Shown here: positions 11,413 to 18,457 of the stretch, piece by piece
Numbering within the stretch: position 1 is the stretch's first letter
Layout of the letters: every line of letters starts with the position of its first letter
Assembly (NCBI GenBank): GCA_024742275.1
Contig: JANSYS010000009.1
Span: 1-64,000 of the forward strand
Reading direction: 5' to 3'
DNA length: 64,000 nucleotides
Origin: Alphaproteobacteria bacterium
GTDB taxonomy: Bacteria; Pseudomonadota; Alphaproteobacteria; Thalassobaculales; Thalassobaculaceae
Notes under the pieces: model-generated
Told to the model about the DNA's origin: nothing
What the model saw: only the letters and a program-made list of their open reading frames with translations
Databases searched by the model: none
Translations under genes and position numbers: made by a program

Positions 11413-12036
11413 CTAGCGGCCATCCCGGTCCGGTCCAACTCTCCACCGCAGGCCGCGCACGAGCTTCGGACCGTTGTCCAACTCGGGCGGCTGTTTCGGT
11501 CCTCCCGAGGACGGTCCGCCGGACGGCGGGCCGTCGCCGCCACCGGCATCGGAGATCGGCGGCAGAAGACCGAGCGCCCGGAGATTGTCCAGGGTGGTCT
11601 CGGACAGATCAAGCTCGTTGCGCCGGGCCACGAGCATGCAGTGCCGCACCACTGTCTCGAAATCGTCGATCGAGCTTTCCACCGCCACCTTGCGACCGCC
11701 GCCGGTGACCTTCATCTCCATCCAGCCGCCGGCCCTGTCGCGTCGGGTCGAGAAGTAACGGAGAGACAGGGAGTCGAGCTGTTCCCAGGCGATATCGACC
11801 GAGAGCGGCCCGCGCCGGCGGATTCCGTCGGCATCCACCTCAATCGCTTGCGCAGACCGGAGCCAGGTGCGGAAAACGTAGACCGCGAACAGGGTGGCAA
11901 GGCCGCCGAAGATGACGGTGATCGTCGTGGCGAGCGGCGTTGCGACCAGCGGCAGTCCGGTGACGGCGAGGCCAACCCCACCCCGCGCGTAGTCGGCAAT
12001 GAGGGCACTGCGCTCGTAGCGGTGTGTCGTCGTCAC
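11413..12036 (-). CDS. small membrane protein of the glycan locus, unknown function
   Basis: The 207-aa product has two adjacent hydrophobic segments at about residues 15-60 (a helical hairpin), then a soluble domain of mixed strands (an EVDADGIRRRGPLSVDIAWEQ segment reminiscent of a PH-like fold), and ends in a Pro/Gly-rich tail. I recognise no family with certainty. GTG at 12036 overlaps the stop of the deacetylase gene as GTGA and is preceded by GGAGG at ideal spacing, so the start is well supported. It is the last gene of the leftward glycosyltransferase operon, and its product is probably an inner-membrane accessory of that pathway. The link is by operon position only. Confidence 0.75.
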   Translation of the reverse strand: MTTTHRYERSALIADYARGGVGLAVTGLPLVATPLATTITVIFGGLATLFAVYVFRTWLRSAQAIEVDADGIRRRGPLSVDIAWEQLDSLSLRYFSTRRDRAGGWMEMKVTGGGRKVAVESSIDDFETVVRHCMLVARRNELDLSETTLDNLRALGLLPPISDAGGGDGPPSGGPSSGGPKQPPELDNGPKLVRGLRWRVGPDRDGR

Positions 12037-12800
12037 CCGATCCTCCGTTCCGTCTCTTCCATCCCCGCCCGGGCAAGCGCGTCGCCCGGGGTGAGCCACC
12101 GTACCGCCGGATGCGCGCCGAGCAACTGCAGGACGGGCCGCCATGCCGCCCAGGCATCCGGTCCGGTGACGCGGTGATGGGACAGGATTCCGACCGGTCC
12201 GTCCACCCCGTCGTGTTGAACAATGCGTGTGGCCAGGGTCTCGCCAGAGACCGGCGCCCCGGTCCCCCGCCAGTCAATGAGATCGATATGCGTGTCGAGC
12301 CTGGGAACGGCCGCCCTCGGCGCCCGCCGTTTGCTCGATGCGAAGGCGGAAAGGGCCGTGATCCCGGTGTCGGCGAGCGCCGGCAGGAGGTCGTCGCCGA
12401 TCCTGTTCCACGGCGGCACGAAGCACGGGATCGCCCGCGCGCCTCCGACTGCCCGCACTCGGTCCCAGCCACGAACGATCTCGGCGAGGCGGTCGGCGAG
12501 GGGACGATGGGGGCCGAACTCGCATTTCTTCTCGCCGGCCGCCGCATGGTTGGCATGGGCCCATCCGTGGACGAAGAGCACCGAGCGGCTACCGGCCAGC
12601 GCCTTGACGGCGGCCGCCGTCAGACCCGCCGGGATCGCCGCGAAGGCGGCGGCGACGCCCGCGTCTTCCAGTGCGCCGAGGCAGGTCGACAGTGCCTCCG
12701 ACGGCGTTTCCAAGTCGTCGTCGCGCCACCAGAGCGTAAGCGGCCGTCCGGCCTCGCTCCGAGCATCAAGATGAGCCGATAGGGATTTCACGGCGGTCAT
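12033..12800 (-). CDS. polysaccharide deacetylase family protein
   Basis: The 255-aa protein carries carbohydrate-esterase-4-like motifs in order: WWRDDD at about residues 24-29 (catalytic and metal Asp), HGWAHANH near 78-85 (metal-binding His pair), PPWNR near 130, and an SHH near 200. Spacing is compressed relative to classical NodB domains but matches the COG3233-like or uncharacterised deacetylases found in glycan loci. It has no signal peptide, so it would act in the cytoplasm on a nucleotide-sugar, lipid-linked or nascent glycan. It overlaps both neighbours by four bases (ATGA and GTGA), giving tight coupling with the upstream glycosyltransferase and downstream membrane protein. Confidence 0.8.
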   Translation of the reverse strand: MTAVKSLSAHLDARSEAGRPLTLWWRDDDLETPSEALSTCLGALEDAGVAAAFAAIPAGLTAAAVKALAGSRSVLFVHGWAHANHAAAGEKKCEFGPHRPLADRLAEIVRGWDRVRAVGGARAIPCFVPPWNRIGDDLLPALADTGITALSAFASSKRRAPRAAVPRLDTHIDLIDWRGTGAPVSGETLATRIVQHDGVDGPVGILSHHRVTGPDAWAAWRPVLQLLGAHPAVRWLTPGDALARAGMEETERRIG

Positions 12801-13954
12801 GCCGGGCGCAGCCGTGCCATAACATAGGCGGCGGTCTTGCGGGCGCCGTCCAGATCCACGGCCGGCACGGCGTCGCGGGACCGGCTCCGGGCACGCTCCA
12901 TCGCCGCTCCCAGGGTCTCGGCGGTGAGCGCGTCTTCCGGCACGACCTCAAGCGCGCCTGCGGCGGCCAGCAGGTCGGCGCGTAGCCGCTGCTCGGTCTC
13001 CACCCCGCCCTCGTACGGGACGACAACCGCGCGCGTCCGTGCCGCCAGCAGTTCCAGAAGGGTGTTGTACCCTGCCTGGGAGACCGATAGGGCGGCGCCG
13101 GCCATCAGGGCGGGTAGATTGGGAACGCTGCGCTCGACTACCGCGCCGGCCGGGACCGCAGCCGCGATCGCGTCGACCGCCGAGGCGGGCATGTGGTGGC
13201 CGGTGACCAGATGCCAGCGCCGGCCGGCCATCGGCAGGTCGGCGATCATACCCGCCACCGCCGGCATGAAGCGGTCGCCGACCGCCCCGCCGCCGGCGGA
13301 GACCAGGATCTCGCCGGTCGCCGCCGGATCCGCTACAGGCACCGCGATGTCGTCGGCGTTGACCACGTAGCCGGTGTAGTGCTGCTCGACCCGGATCTCC
13401 GCCGCCATCGGAAAGGTCCGATCCAGGCGGATCAGCGCCGGGTCGGCATGGATCAGGGCGGCGTCGTAGTAGGTGTTGAGGGTATCGACGATCTCCTGGT
13501 TGCGGTCGCGGCGCGGCTTGGTCACCAGGATGTCCCGCATAGAGGAGAGCACCACCGGCCGCCACGCCGCCGAACGCGCCCGTTCCAGAAGCGGGATCAG
13601 CTCGAAGCGCATTTGCCGGCGTCCGAACGGAAACAGTTCGGTGATCAGGGCCGCCGGACGCAGCTCCTCGAACAGCGCCAGCAGGCGATCGCGCCGGGCG
13701 TCGCGGAAGGCGTCGTCGATCGGCGTGTCGGTCTCGTCGATCAGGACCTTGAAGTTGCCGTCCTCGGTTCGAATCGGCGGCAACTGGACCATCCGCGCCC
13801 CGCCCAGCGGCAGATGCGGCACCGGCATGCCGCCGGAGACGAAAGCCACGTTCGCCCCGGCGCTCGCCAGCGCGCGCGCGACTGCCGCCGCCCGGCGAAG
13901 ATGGCCGATGCCGAGCAGGTTCTGCACGTAGAGCATGACGGTCGGTCGGGTCAT
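12797..13954 (-). CDS. predicted glycosyltransferase, MurG-like GT-B fold (COG4671 type)
   Basis: The 385-aa product begins VMLYVQNLLGIGHLRRAAAVARAL; the G-x-GHLRR motif near residues 15-20 is the N-terminal acceptor-domain landmark of this family. In the C-terminal half ILVSAGGGAVGDRF (about 210) and SQAGYNTLLELLA (about 300) mark the nucleotide-sugar domain, as in MurG. It resembles the 16963-18213 gene in both landmarks, so the operon encodes two paralogous enzymes of this type. ATG 13954 overlaps the phosphatase stop (ATGA) and defines the start. Donor and acceptor sugars are unknown. Confidence 0.82.
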   Translation of the reverse strand: MTRPTVMLYVQNLLGIGHLRRAAAVARALASAGANVAFVSGGMPVPHLPLGGARMVQLPPIRTEDGNFKVLIDETDTPIDDAFRDARRDRLLALFEELRPAALITELFPFGRRQMRFELIPLLERARSAAWRPVVLSSMRDILVTKPRRDRNQEIVDTLNTYYDAALIHADPALIRLDRTFPMAAEIRVEQHYTGYVVNADDIAVPVADPAATGEILVSAGGGAVGDRFMPAVAGMIADLPMAGRRWHLVTGHHMPASAVDAIAAAVPAGAVVERSVPNLPALMAGAALSVSQAGYNTLLELLAARTRAVVVPYEGGVETEQRLRADLLAAAGALEVVPEDALTAETLGAAMERARSRSRDAVPAVDLDGARKTAAYVMARLRPA

Positions 13955-14538
13955 TCGTCGGCCTTCAGGGTCAGGTTCGGCTGGACAAGACGGGGCGTGC
14001 CGTCGGGGTCGAGCGCGAAGAGATGCACCCGGTCCCAATACAGCTTCACCGGCGGCTTATCGACCATCGGCCAGCCGGTGGCCAGCGACAACAGCGCCCG
14101 AATCACGCCCTTGTGGGTCACGATGCCGGTGTCTCGATCGGCCGCCGCGAGCCGGGCCAGCAAGGGGCGGAGGCGCAGTTGGACGTCGCGTGGACTCTCG
14201 CCGCCGGGGGGCCGGAAGTCGAGGCCGCGCGACTCGTTCGCCGCGGTGCCGATCGGGTCTGCAGCCCGGATCTCGGCCAGGCGGCGACCTTCCCAGGCGC
14301 CGAAATCGAGCTCGATGGCCGCGGGCTCTATCTGCGCCGTCACACCGATCAGTTCGGCCGTCCGGCGCGCCCGCACGAGCGGGCTGCACCGCCACTGGAA
14401 CGCGGCGATCTCCGGCGGAAGCGTCCAGGACCGGACATCGGCCTCGCCCTCGGCCGACAGCGGCTGGTCGGCGCGGCCCTGCATCCGCTTCTCCGCGTTC
14501 CAGCCGGTCGGACCATGGCGCAGCAGGGCCAGTCTCAT
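13951..14538 (-). CDS. histidine phosphatase family protein
   Basis: The 195-aa product has the phosphohistidine motif LLRHGPTGWN at residues 5-14 (His8 nucleophile), the second arginine block CSPLVRARRTAELIG near 52-65, an acidic ELDFGAWEG, and THKGVIRAL near 138-146 with the second catalytic His. This is the phosphoglycerate-mutase-like branch that includes many sugar-phosphate and cofactor phosphatases. Flanked on both sides by glycosyltransferases with ATGA overlaps, it most likely dephosphorylates a sugar phosphate or lipid-linked intermediate of the glycan pathway rather than acting in glycolysis. The substrate is inferred from context. Confidence 0.85.
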   Translation of the reverse strand: MRLALLRHGPTGWNAEKRMQGRADQPLSAEGEADVRSWTLPPEIAAFQWRCSPLVRARRTAELIGVTAQIEPAAIELDFGAWEGRRLAEIRAADPIGTAANESRGLDFRPPGGESPRDVQLRLRPLLARLAAADRDTGIVTHKGVIRALLSLATGWPMVDKPPVKLYWDRVHLFALDPDGTPRLVQPNLTLKADE

Positions 14539-15635
14539 CTCCGATGCCCCCCGATCAGGGTCCCGAGCGCCGACTCGAGCCGGGCGGCGGCGGCCGGAAG
14601 ACCGTGGGCCGTGCGGACGACCTCCGCCGCGGCGGTCCCGAGCTTTCGGCGGCGTGCCGGGTTCGCGACAAGCTCCGCGACGGCGGCAGCGAAGGCGGCG
14701 ACATCTCCGACCGGCGTGAGCAGCCCCGTCTCGCCATGGCGGACGATCGCTGGGACCCCGCCCGCATCGCCGGCGACGATCGGCAGGCCCTCGGCCTGCG
14801 CTTCCAGAAGGGCCATGCCGAATGCCTCGTTCACGGCGGGCCAGACCAGCAGGTCGGCGGCGCGGTAGACCCGGACGAGGTCCGCGGCATCCAGGGCTCC
14901 GCGCCAGACGACGCGGTCCGCCAACGGGGCGAGGGCCGCTTCAACGTCGCCGCGGGCGGGACCGTCGCCGACCACCGTGAGACGCCAGTCGCCGGGGACG
15001 GTCGTCAGAGCCTGACCCAGGACCTGATAGGAGGCGAGCTTGTCGCCCGGGCGCATCATGCCGACCGCGAGCAGGTCCGCCGGCCGCGCCGGCCGCTGCG
15101 GCGGCGGGGCGGCTGCGACATCCAGGAACGGCGGCAGATCGAGATATCGGGCGCCATCCGACAGACAGGGTTCCACCAGCGTCCGGTCGCGCGGGTTGAG
15201 GCCGATGACCAGGCCGGCGCGGGCCAGAGCCGCGAGGGTCGCCCGGTGTCCCTGGTCCCACGGCCCGCCTGCGCGCTTATGGGCCACCGAGGCCTCTGCG
15301 ACCGCGTAGGGAATGCCCAGCGCCTCGACGACCAGAGGGCCGATCAGGTCCGGTGCCTTGTAGTAGAGATGGTAGGTGAACCAGACGTCGGGACGCGGCC
15401 GACGACCCTCGGTCACGGAGCGAACGTAGCGAGTGGCGAGCCGGGTGCCCAGCTCGGCGAGGCGGGCCTGACGGGTAACGTTTCCGGCGCCGTCGCGGCT
15501 GCGCAGGCGGGAAGCGACCTCGACCGTGTGCCCGCCGTATCCCAGCGCTTTGATGAACAGGCGAGCGACCTGCCGATCGCCGGAAGGCACGGGCGAGTCC
15601 GGTGCCTTCAGCGGAGCATGAAAGGCGATCCTCAC
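14535..15635 (-). CDS. family 4 type glycosyltransferase
   Basis: The 366-aa GT-B enzyme begins VRIAFHAPLKAPDSPVPSGD, the N-terminal glycine/serine loop of GT4 enzymes, and in its C-terminal domain has LTVVGDGPARGDVE (about 215) and the E-x7-E region NEAFGMALLEAQAEGLPIVAG near 280, followed by GETGLLTPVGD. These are the donor-phosphate and ribose contacts of GT4. GTG 15635 overlaps the previous stop as GTGA, so the longer in-frame extension to 15683 is not used. It is the third gene of the leftward glycan operon. Donor and acceptor are unknown. Confidence 0.86.
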   Translation of the reverse strand: MRIAFHAPLKAPDSPVPSGDRQVARLFIKALGYGGHTVEVASRLRSRDGAGNVTRQARLAELGTRLATRYVRSVTEGRRPRPDVWFTYHLYYKAPDLIGPLVVEALGIPYAVAEASVAHKRAGGPWDQGHRATLAALARAGLVIGLNPRDRTLVEPCLSDGARYLDLPPFLDVAAAPPPQRPARPADLLAVGMMRPGDKLASYQVLGQALTTVPGDWRLTVVGDGPARGDVEAALAPLADRVVWRGALDAADLVRVYRAADLLVWPAVNEAFGMALLEAQAEGLPIVAGDAGGVPAIVRHGETGLLTPVGDVAAFAAAVAELVANPARRRKLGTAAAEVVRTAHGLPAAAARLESALGTLIGGHRR

Positions 15636-16960
15636 GCCGCGTCCGGCCGGCCCTCGGCCCCGGAGCCGGCTGTCTTCGTGCAATCGATGCCGAACTTCGC
15701 CGCCAGCCGGTCGAGTCCGGCTTCGGCGGAGAACTCGCCGAGCACCCTTGCCCGACCCGCCGCCGCCAGCCGCAGGCGGGCCGAGGGGTCCCCGATCAGC
15801 TCTTCAAGCGCGGCGGCCAGCGCCGTGTAGTCGCCGGGCTTCACCAGTCGGCCGTTGACCCGGTCGTCGATCAGCTCGGGGATCGCGGAGACCGAGGTCG
15901 CGACAACCGGAAGGGTCATCACCTGAGCTTCCATAAGAACGTTCGGCAGCCCGTCCCTGTCCCCGTCCGGGGCGATCTTGCTGGCCAGCACGAAGATGTC
16001 GGCGTCCTGCAGCGCCGCGATCACTCCGGATCTCGGTAGCGCGCCGCGCCAGTCGATCCGATCGGACAGGCCCATGATGTCGGCCGCCTGTTTGAGCCGC
16101 GTCGCCAGCGCCCCGCCGCCGACGTGAACGAAACGCCAGTTCAGATCGAAAGGCAGCGCCCTGAGGGCGGCGAGTACGTCGTCGTAACCTTTTTTCTGCA
16201 CGGCGCGGCCGACGGAAACGATGGTCACCGGCGCATGCGGATCCCTGCCGTCGCGCTTTGATCGGGCCCCAGGCGGCGGGAAGTCCGACGTGTCCAGACC
16301 GTGATACAGCAACTCGACCCGTTCGGCGGTGGGCGCGAGGTCCTTGAGATGGCGGGCGCCGATGGCGGTGCAGGTCACGGCCCAGGCGGTGTCTGACAGC
16401 TTCTCCCGCTTTTCCCAGGCCGGCGTGGTCCAGATGTCCTTGGCATGGGCCGACACCGACCAGGAGATGCCCCGCATCATCGCCGCGTAGCGCGCGACCG
16501 AGGCCGGCGTGTGCAGGAAATGGGCATAGAGATGGGTGATCCCGGGGTCGAGTTCGGCCGCCAGCACGCAGGCCTGACCGAAGCGGCGTCCGCGGTTCGG
16601 TGTCGGGTCGCGCCGGAGATCGTTAAGCCAGGTGCGCAGCGCCCGACCGTATCCCGGAAGACGTCGGGCCGCCCGCCAGCCGCGCCACACCCGCCCCGCA
16701 TCCTCGTGCAGGTACTCCGGCAGGTAGTCGACCGGTGCGGTGATGGCCTCGTGGACAGGATGGGTGGCCGCGTCGGTGGGCCGGCGCAGGGAGATGATGC
16801 GGAAGCTGAGACCGCGGCGCTGCAATCCCAGCATTTCCTGGGCGATGAAGGTCTCCGACAGGCGCGGATACCCTTTGACGACGATTCCGACAGTGGCGCG
16901 ATCCACTGCGTCCGGTCCGCCCCGCATCGGGACGGTCCCGGCATCCTTGGTCCACCCCAT
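15632..16960 (-). CDS. family 4 type glycosyltransferase (colanic-acid/WcaL-like)
   Basis: The 442-aa GT-B enzyme starts VGIVVKGYPRLSETFIAQEM at about residues 24-43, the signature of glycosyltransferases that elongate exopolysaccharide or capsule repeats (SETF-I-E/Q motif). Later landmarks are HLYAHF near 140, VSVGRAVQKKGYDDVL near 240 and DGLPNVLMEAQVMTLPVVAT near 340 (E-x7-E-type site). It begins two bases after the stop of the 16963-18213 gene and overlaps the next gene by four bases (GTGA). Its likeness to capsule and exopolysaccharide enzymes is the best clue to the nature of the locus. Confidence 0.86.
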   Translation of the reverse strand: MGWTKDAGTVPMRGGPDAVDRATVGIVVKGYPRLSETFIAQEMLGLQRRGLSFRIISLRRPTDAATHPVHEAITAPVDYLPEYLHEDAGRVWRGWRAARRLPGYGRALRTWLNDLRRDPTPNRGRRFGQACVLAAELDPGITHLYAHFLHTPASVARYAAMMRGISWSVSAHAKDIWTTPAWEKREKLSDTAWAVTCTAIGARHLKDLAPTAERVELLYHGLDTSDFPPPGARSKRDGRDPHAPVTIVSVGRAVQKKGYDDVLAALRALPFDLNWRFVHVGGGALATRLKQAADIMGLSDRIDWRGALPRSGVIAALQDADIFVLASKIAPDGDRDGLPNVLMEAQVMTLPVVATSVSAIPELIDDRVNGRLVKPGDYTALAAALEELIGDPSARLRLAAAGRARVLGEFSAEAGLDRLAAKFGIDCTKTAGSGAEGRPDAA

Positions 16961-16962
16961 GA

Positions 16963-18213
16963 TCAGGCGGTCCGGCGTTCGGTCGACCGGTGGCGACCGC
17001 TGTCGATCCAGCGATGGGTCATCCGTCCAACCTGGTCGAGGCCGTTCAGCATGGCGACGGATTTCGCCTCGGACGGTATCTTCTGTCCCGGAAGTTTCCG
17101 CAGCGCGTCTGCCATGCGCTTCGGATCGCGGTCCCCGTCATCCACCAGCATCCGAAGCAAACCGAGCTCCTCGGCGCGGCGGGCGCGGATGAACTGTTCA
17201 AGGCGCGGTTCGGTCCGGGGGACGACGATCGACCGTTTGTCGAAGGACAGGATCTCGCAGAAGGTGTTGTAGCCGCCCATCGCGACGATGCCGGCGCAGC
17301 GCGCCATCAGCGTCTCGATCCGGCTGTCGAAAGTGATCGCCTCGACCCGGTCGAGTCTGTCCGCGCGTTCCATGAACTCGTGCTGCTGTTCCTGCGGCAT
17401 GAAAGGCCCGAGGACCAGCAGCGCGGGATAGGGGAGCTGCTGATCCTCCTCGTAGGCCCTGAGCACCCAGTCCATAACCGGCTCGCCGTCGCCGCCTCCG
17501 CCTGCGGTGACCAGAATGAACGGATCTTCGCCGAAGGGCAGGGCTGAGGACGGACTCGGCGCCCGCGAAACCGACCGGCGCAGATAGCCGGTGTAACGGG
17601 TCTTCAGCTTGATCTCGGCCGGAATGTCGAGGCCGTCGTAAGGATCGCAGACATCCTTGACGCCATAGACCCAGACCTCGTCGTAAAGATCCTGAAGCGC
17701 CGGCAGCACCTTCTTACGCTCCCATTCCTGCTCCAGAAGCTCCGGCTCGTCCATCACGTCGCGCATGCCGAGGATCAGCGGCGTCCCGCGCTGCTTCAGC
17801 AGTTCGAGAGTCTCCTTGACCTCGCCGCGTAGGCCAAGAGGTTCCTTGTCGACGATGAAGAGGTCCGGATCGAACACCTCGGCCGTATGGCGAATGATCG
17901 CGCTTCTAAGAGCCACCGTCTCCTCGATGTCGAGATGCAGGGAGAGCGAGGTATAGTCGCCGTTGCGCAGTTTGATGACGCCGGGGATTCGGACGAAATC
18001 GACCCGGGTTCGGAAGTCGAAGCTGCCGATGATCGGCGACCCCGACAGGATCAGGACGGACAGACCCGGATTGTCCTCGACAAGCGCATGGGCGATTGCC
18101 CGACAGCGGCGCAGATGCCCGAGTCCCATCGTATCGTGGCTGTACATCAGAACGCGGGCGGCCGGCGGATCCGTGCGGGCGAGAGGGGCCTTGGGGACCT
18201 TCTTGTTCGTCAT
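16963..18213 (-). CDS. predicted glycosyltransferase, MurG-like (COG4671 type), first gene of glycan operon
   Basis: The 416-aa product carries VLMYSHDTMGLGHLRRCRAI near residues 21-40 (the G-x-GHLRR landmark), a central ILVTAGGGGDGEPVMDW near 233, and VAMGGYNTFCEILSFDKRSIVVPR near 315, as in predicted glycosyltransferases related to MurG. It is a paralogue of the 12797-13954 gene but shares only the motifs by eye. ATG 18213 opens the leftward operon, 244 bases from the divergent ABC exporter gene. In relatives this family is often found beside a similar exporter, but I cannot verify that here. Confidence 0.82.
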   Translation of the reverse strand: MTNKKVPKAPLARTDPPAARVLMYSHDTMGLGHLRRCRAIAHALVEDNPGLSVLILSGSPIIGSFDFRTRVDFVRIPGVIKLRNGDYTSLSLHLDIEETVALRSAIIRHTAEVFDPDLFIVDKEPLGLRGEVKETLELLKQRGTPLILGMRDVMDEPELLEQEWERKKVLPALQDLYDEVWVYGVKDVCDPYDGLDIPAEIKLKTRYTGYLRRSVSRAPSPSSALPFGEDPFILVTAGGGGDGEPVMDWVLRAYEEDQQLPYPALLVLGPFMPQEQQHEFMERADRLDRVEAITFDSRIETLMARCAGIVAMGGYNTFCEILSFDKRSIVVPRTEPRLEQFIRARRAEELGLLRMLVDDGDRDPKRMADALRKLPGQKIPSEAKSVAMLNGLDQVGRMTHRWIDSGRHRSTERRTA

Positions 18214-18277
18214 TGTATCCCCGTCGCTCTCATCGCGGGCCGAATATCGCGCTGCTCATGCAGAGGCTGGTGTGCGC

Positions 18278-18296
18278 CGCACTATGGCACAGTGCG
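18278..18296. promoter_or_regulatory. inverted repeat in the divergent promoter region of the glycan locus
   Basis: CGCACT-N7-AGTGCG is a perfect 6-base dyad roughly midway between the divergent starts at 18213 and 18458. Its position suits an operator acting on both transcripts, but a dyad this short can arise by chance in GC-rich DNA. No clear sigma-70 boxes are visible around it. Confidence 0.25.
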
Positions 18297-18457
18297 CCTA
18301 GTGTCGAAATGGTAACCTTTTGGCGCAGCAAGGCGTTGCGCCGACGGACCATCCGCCGCAAGATCGCGGCGACCGGCTCTCCCAGACCGGGTCGCGGGCA
18401 GCCGCTGCGACGACACGGATCGGGCGACACAGATCGAGGAAACGGGTCAGCGCGACG

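Noticed and set aside
9538-12177. 879-codon plus-strand frame opposite the ABC ATPase and glycan membrane gene
   Set aside because: It is antisense to three well-supported genes, rich in Arg/His/Gln/Asp with no hydrophobic core, and spans operon junctions.
16963-18213. MurG assignment for the COG4671-type glycosyltransferases
   Set aside because: They share the GT-B landmarks with MurG but there is no mur/fts cluster around them, two paralogues are present, and the context is glycan export.
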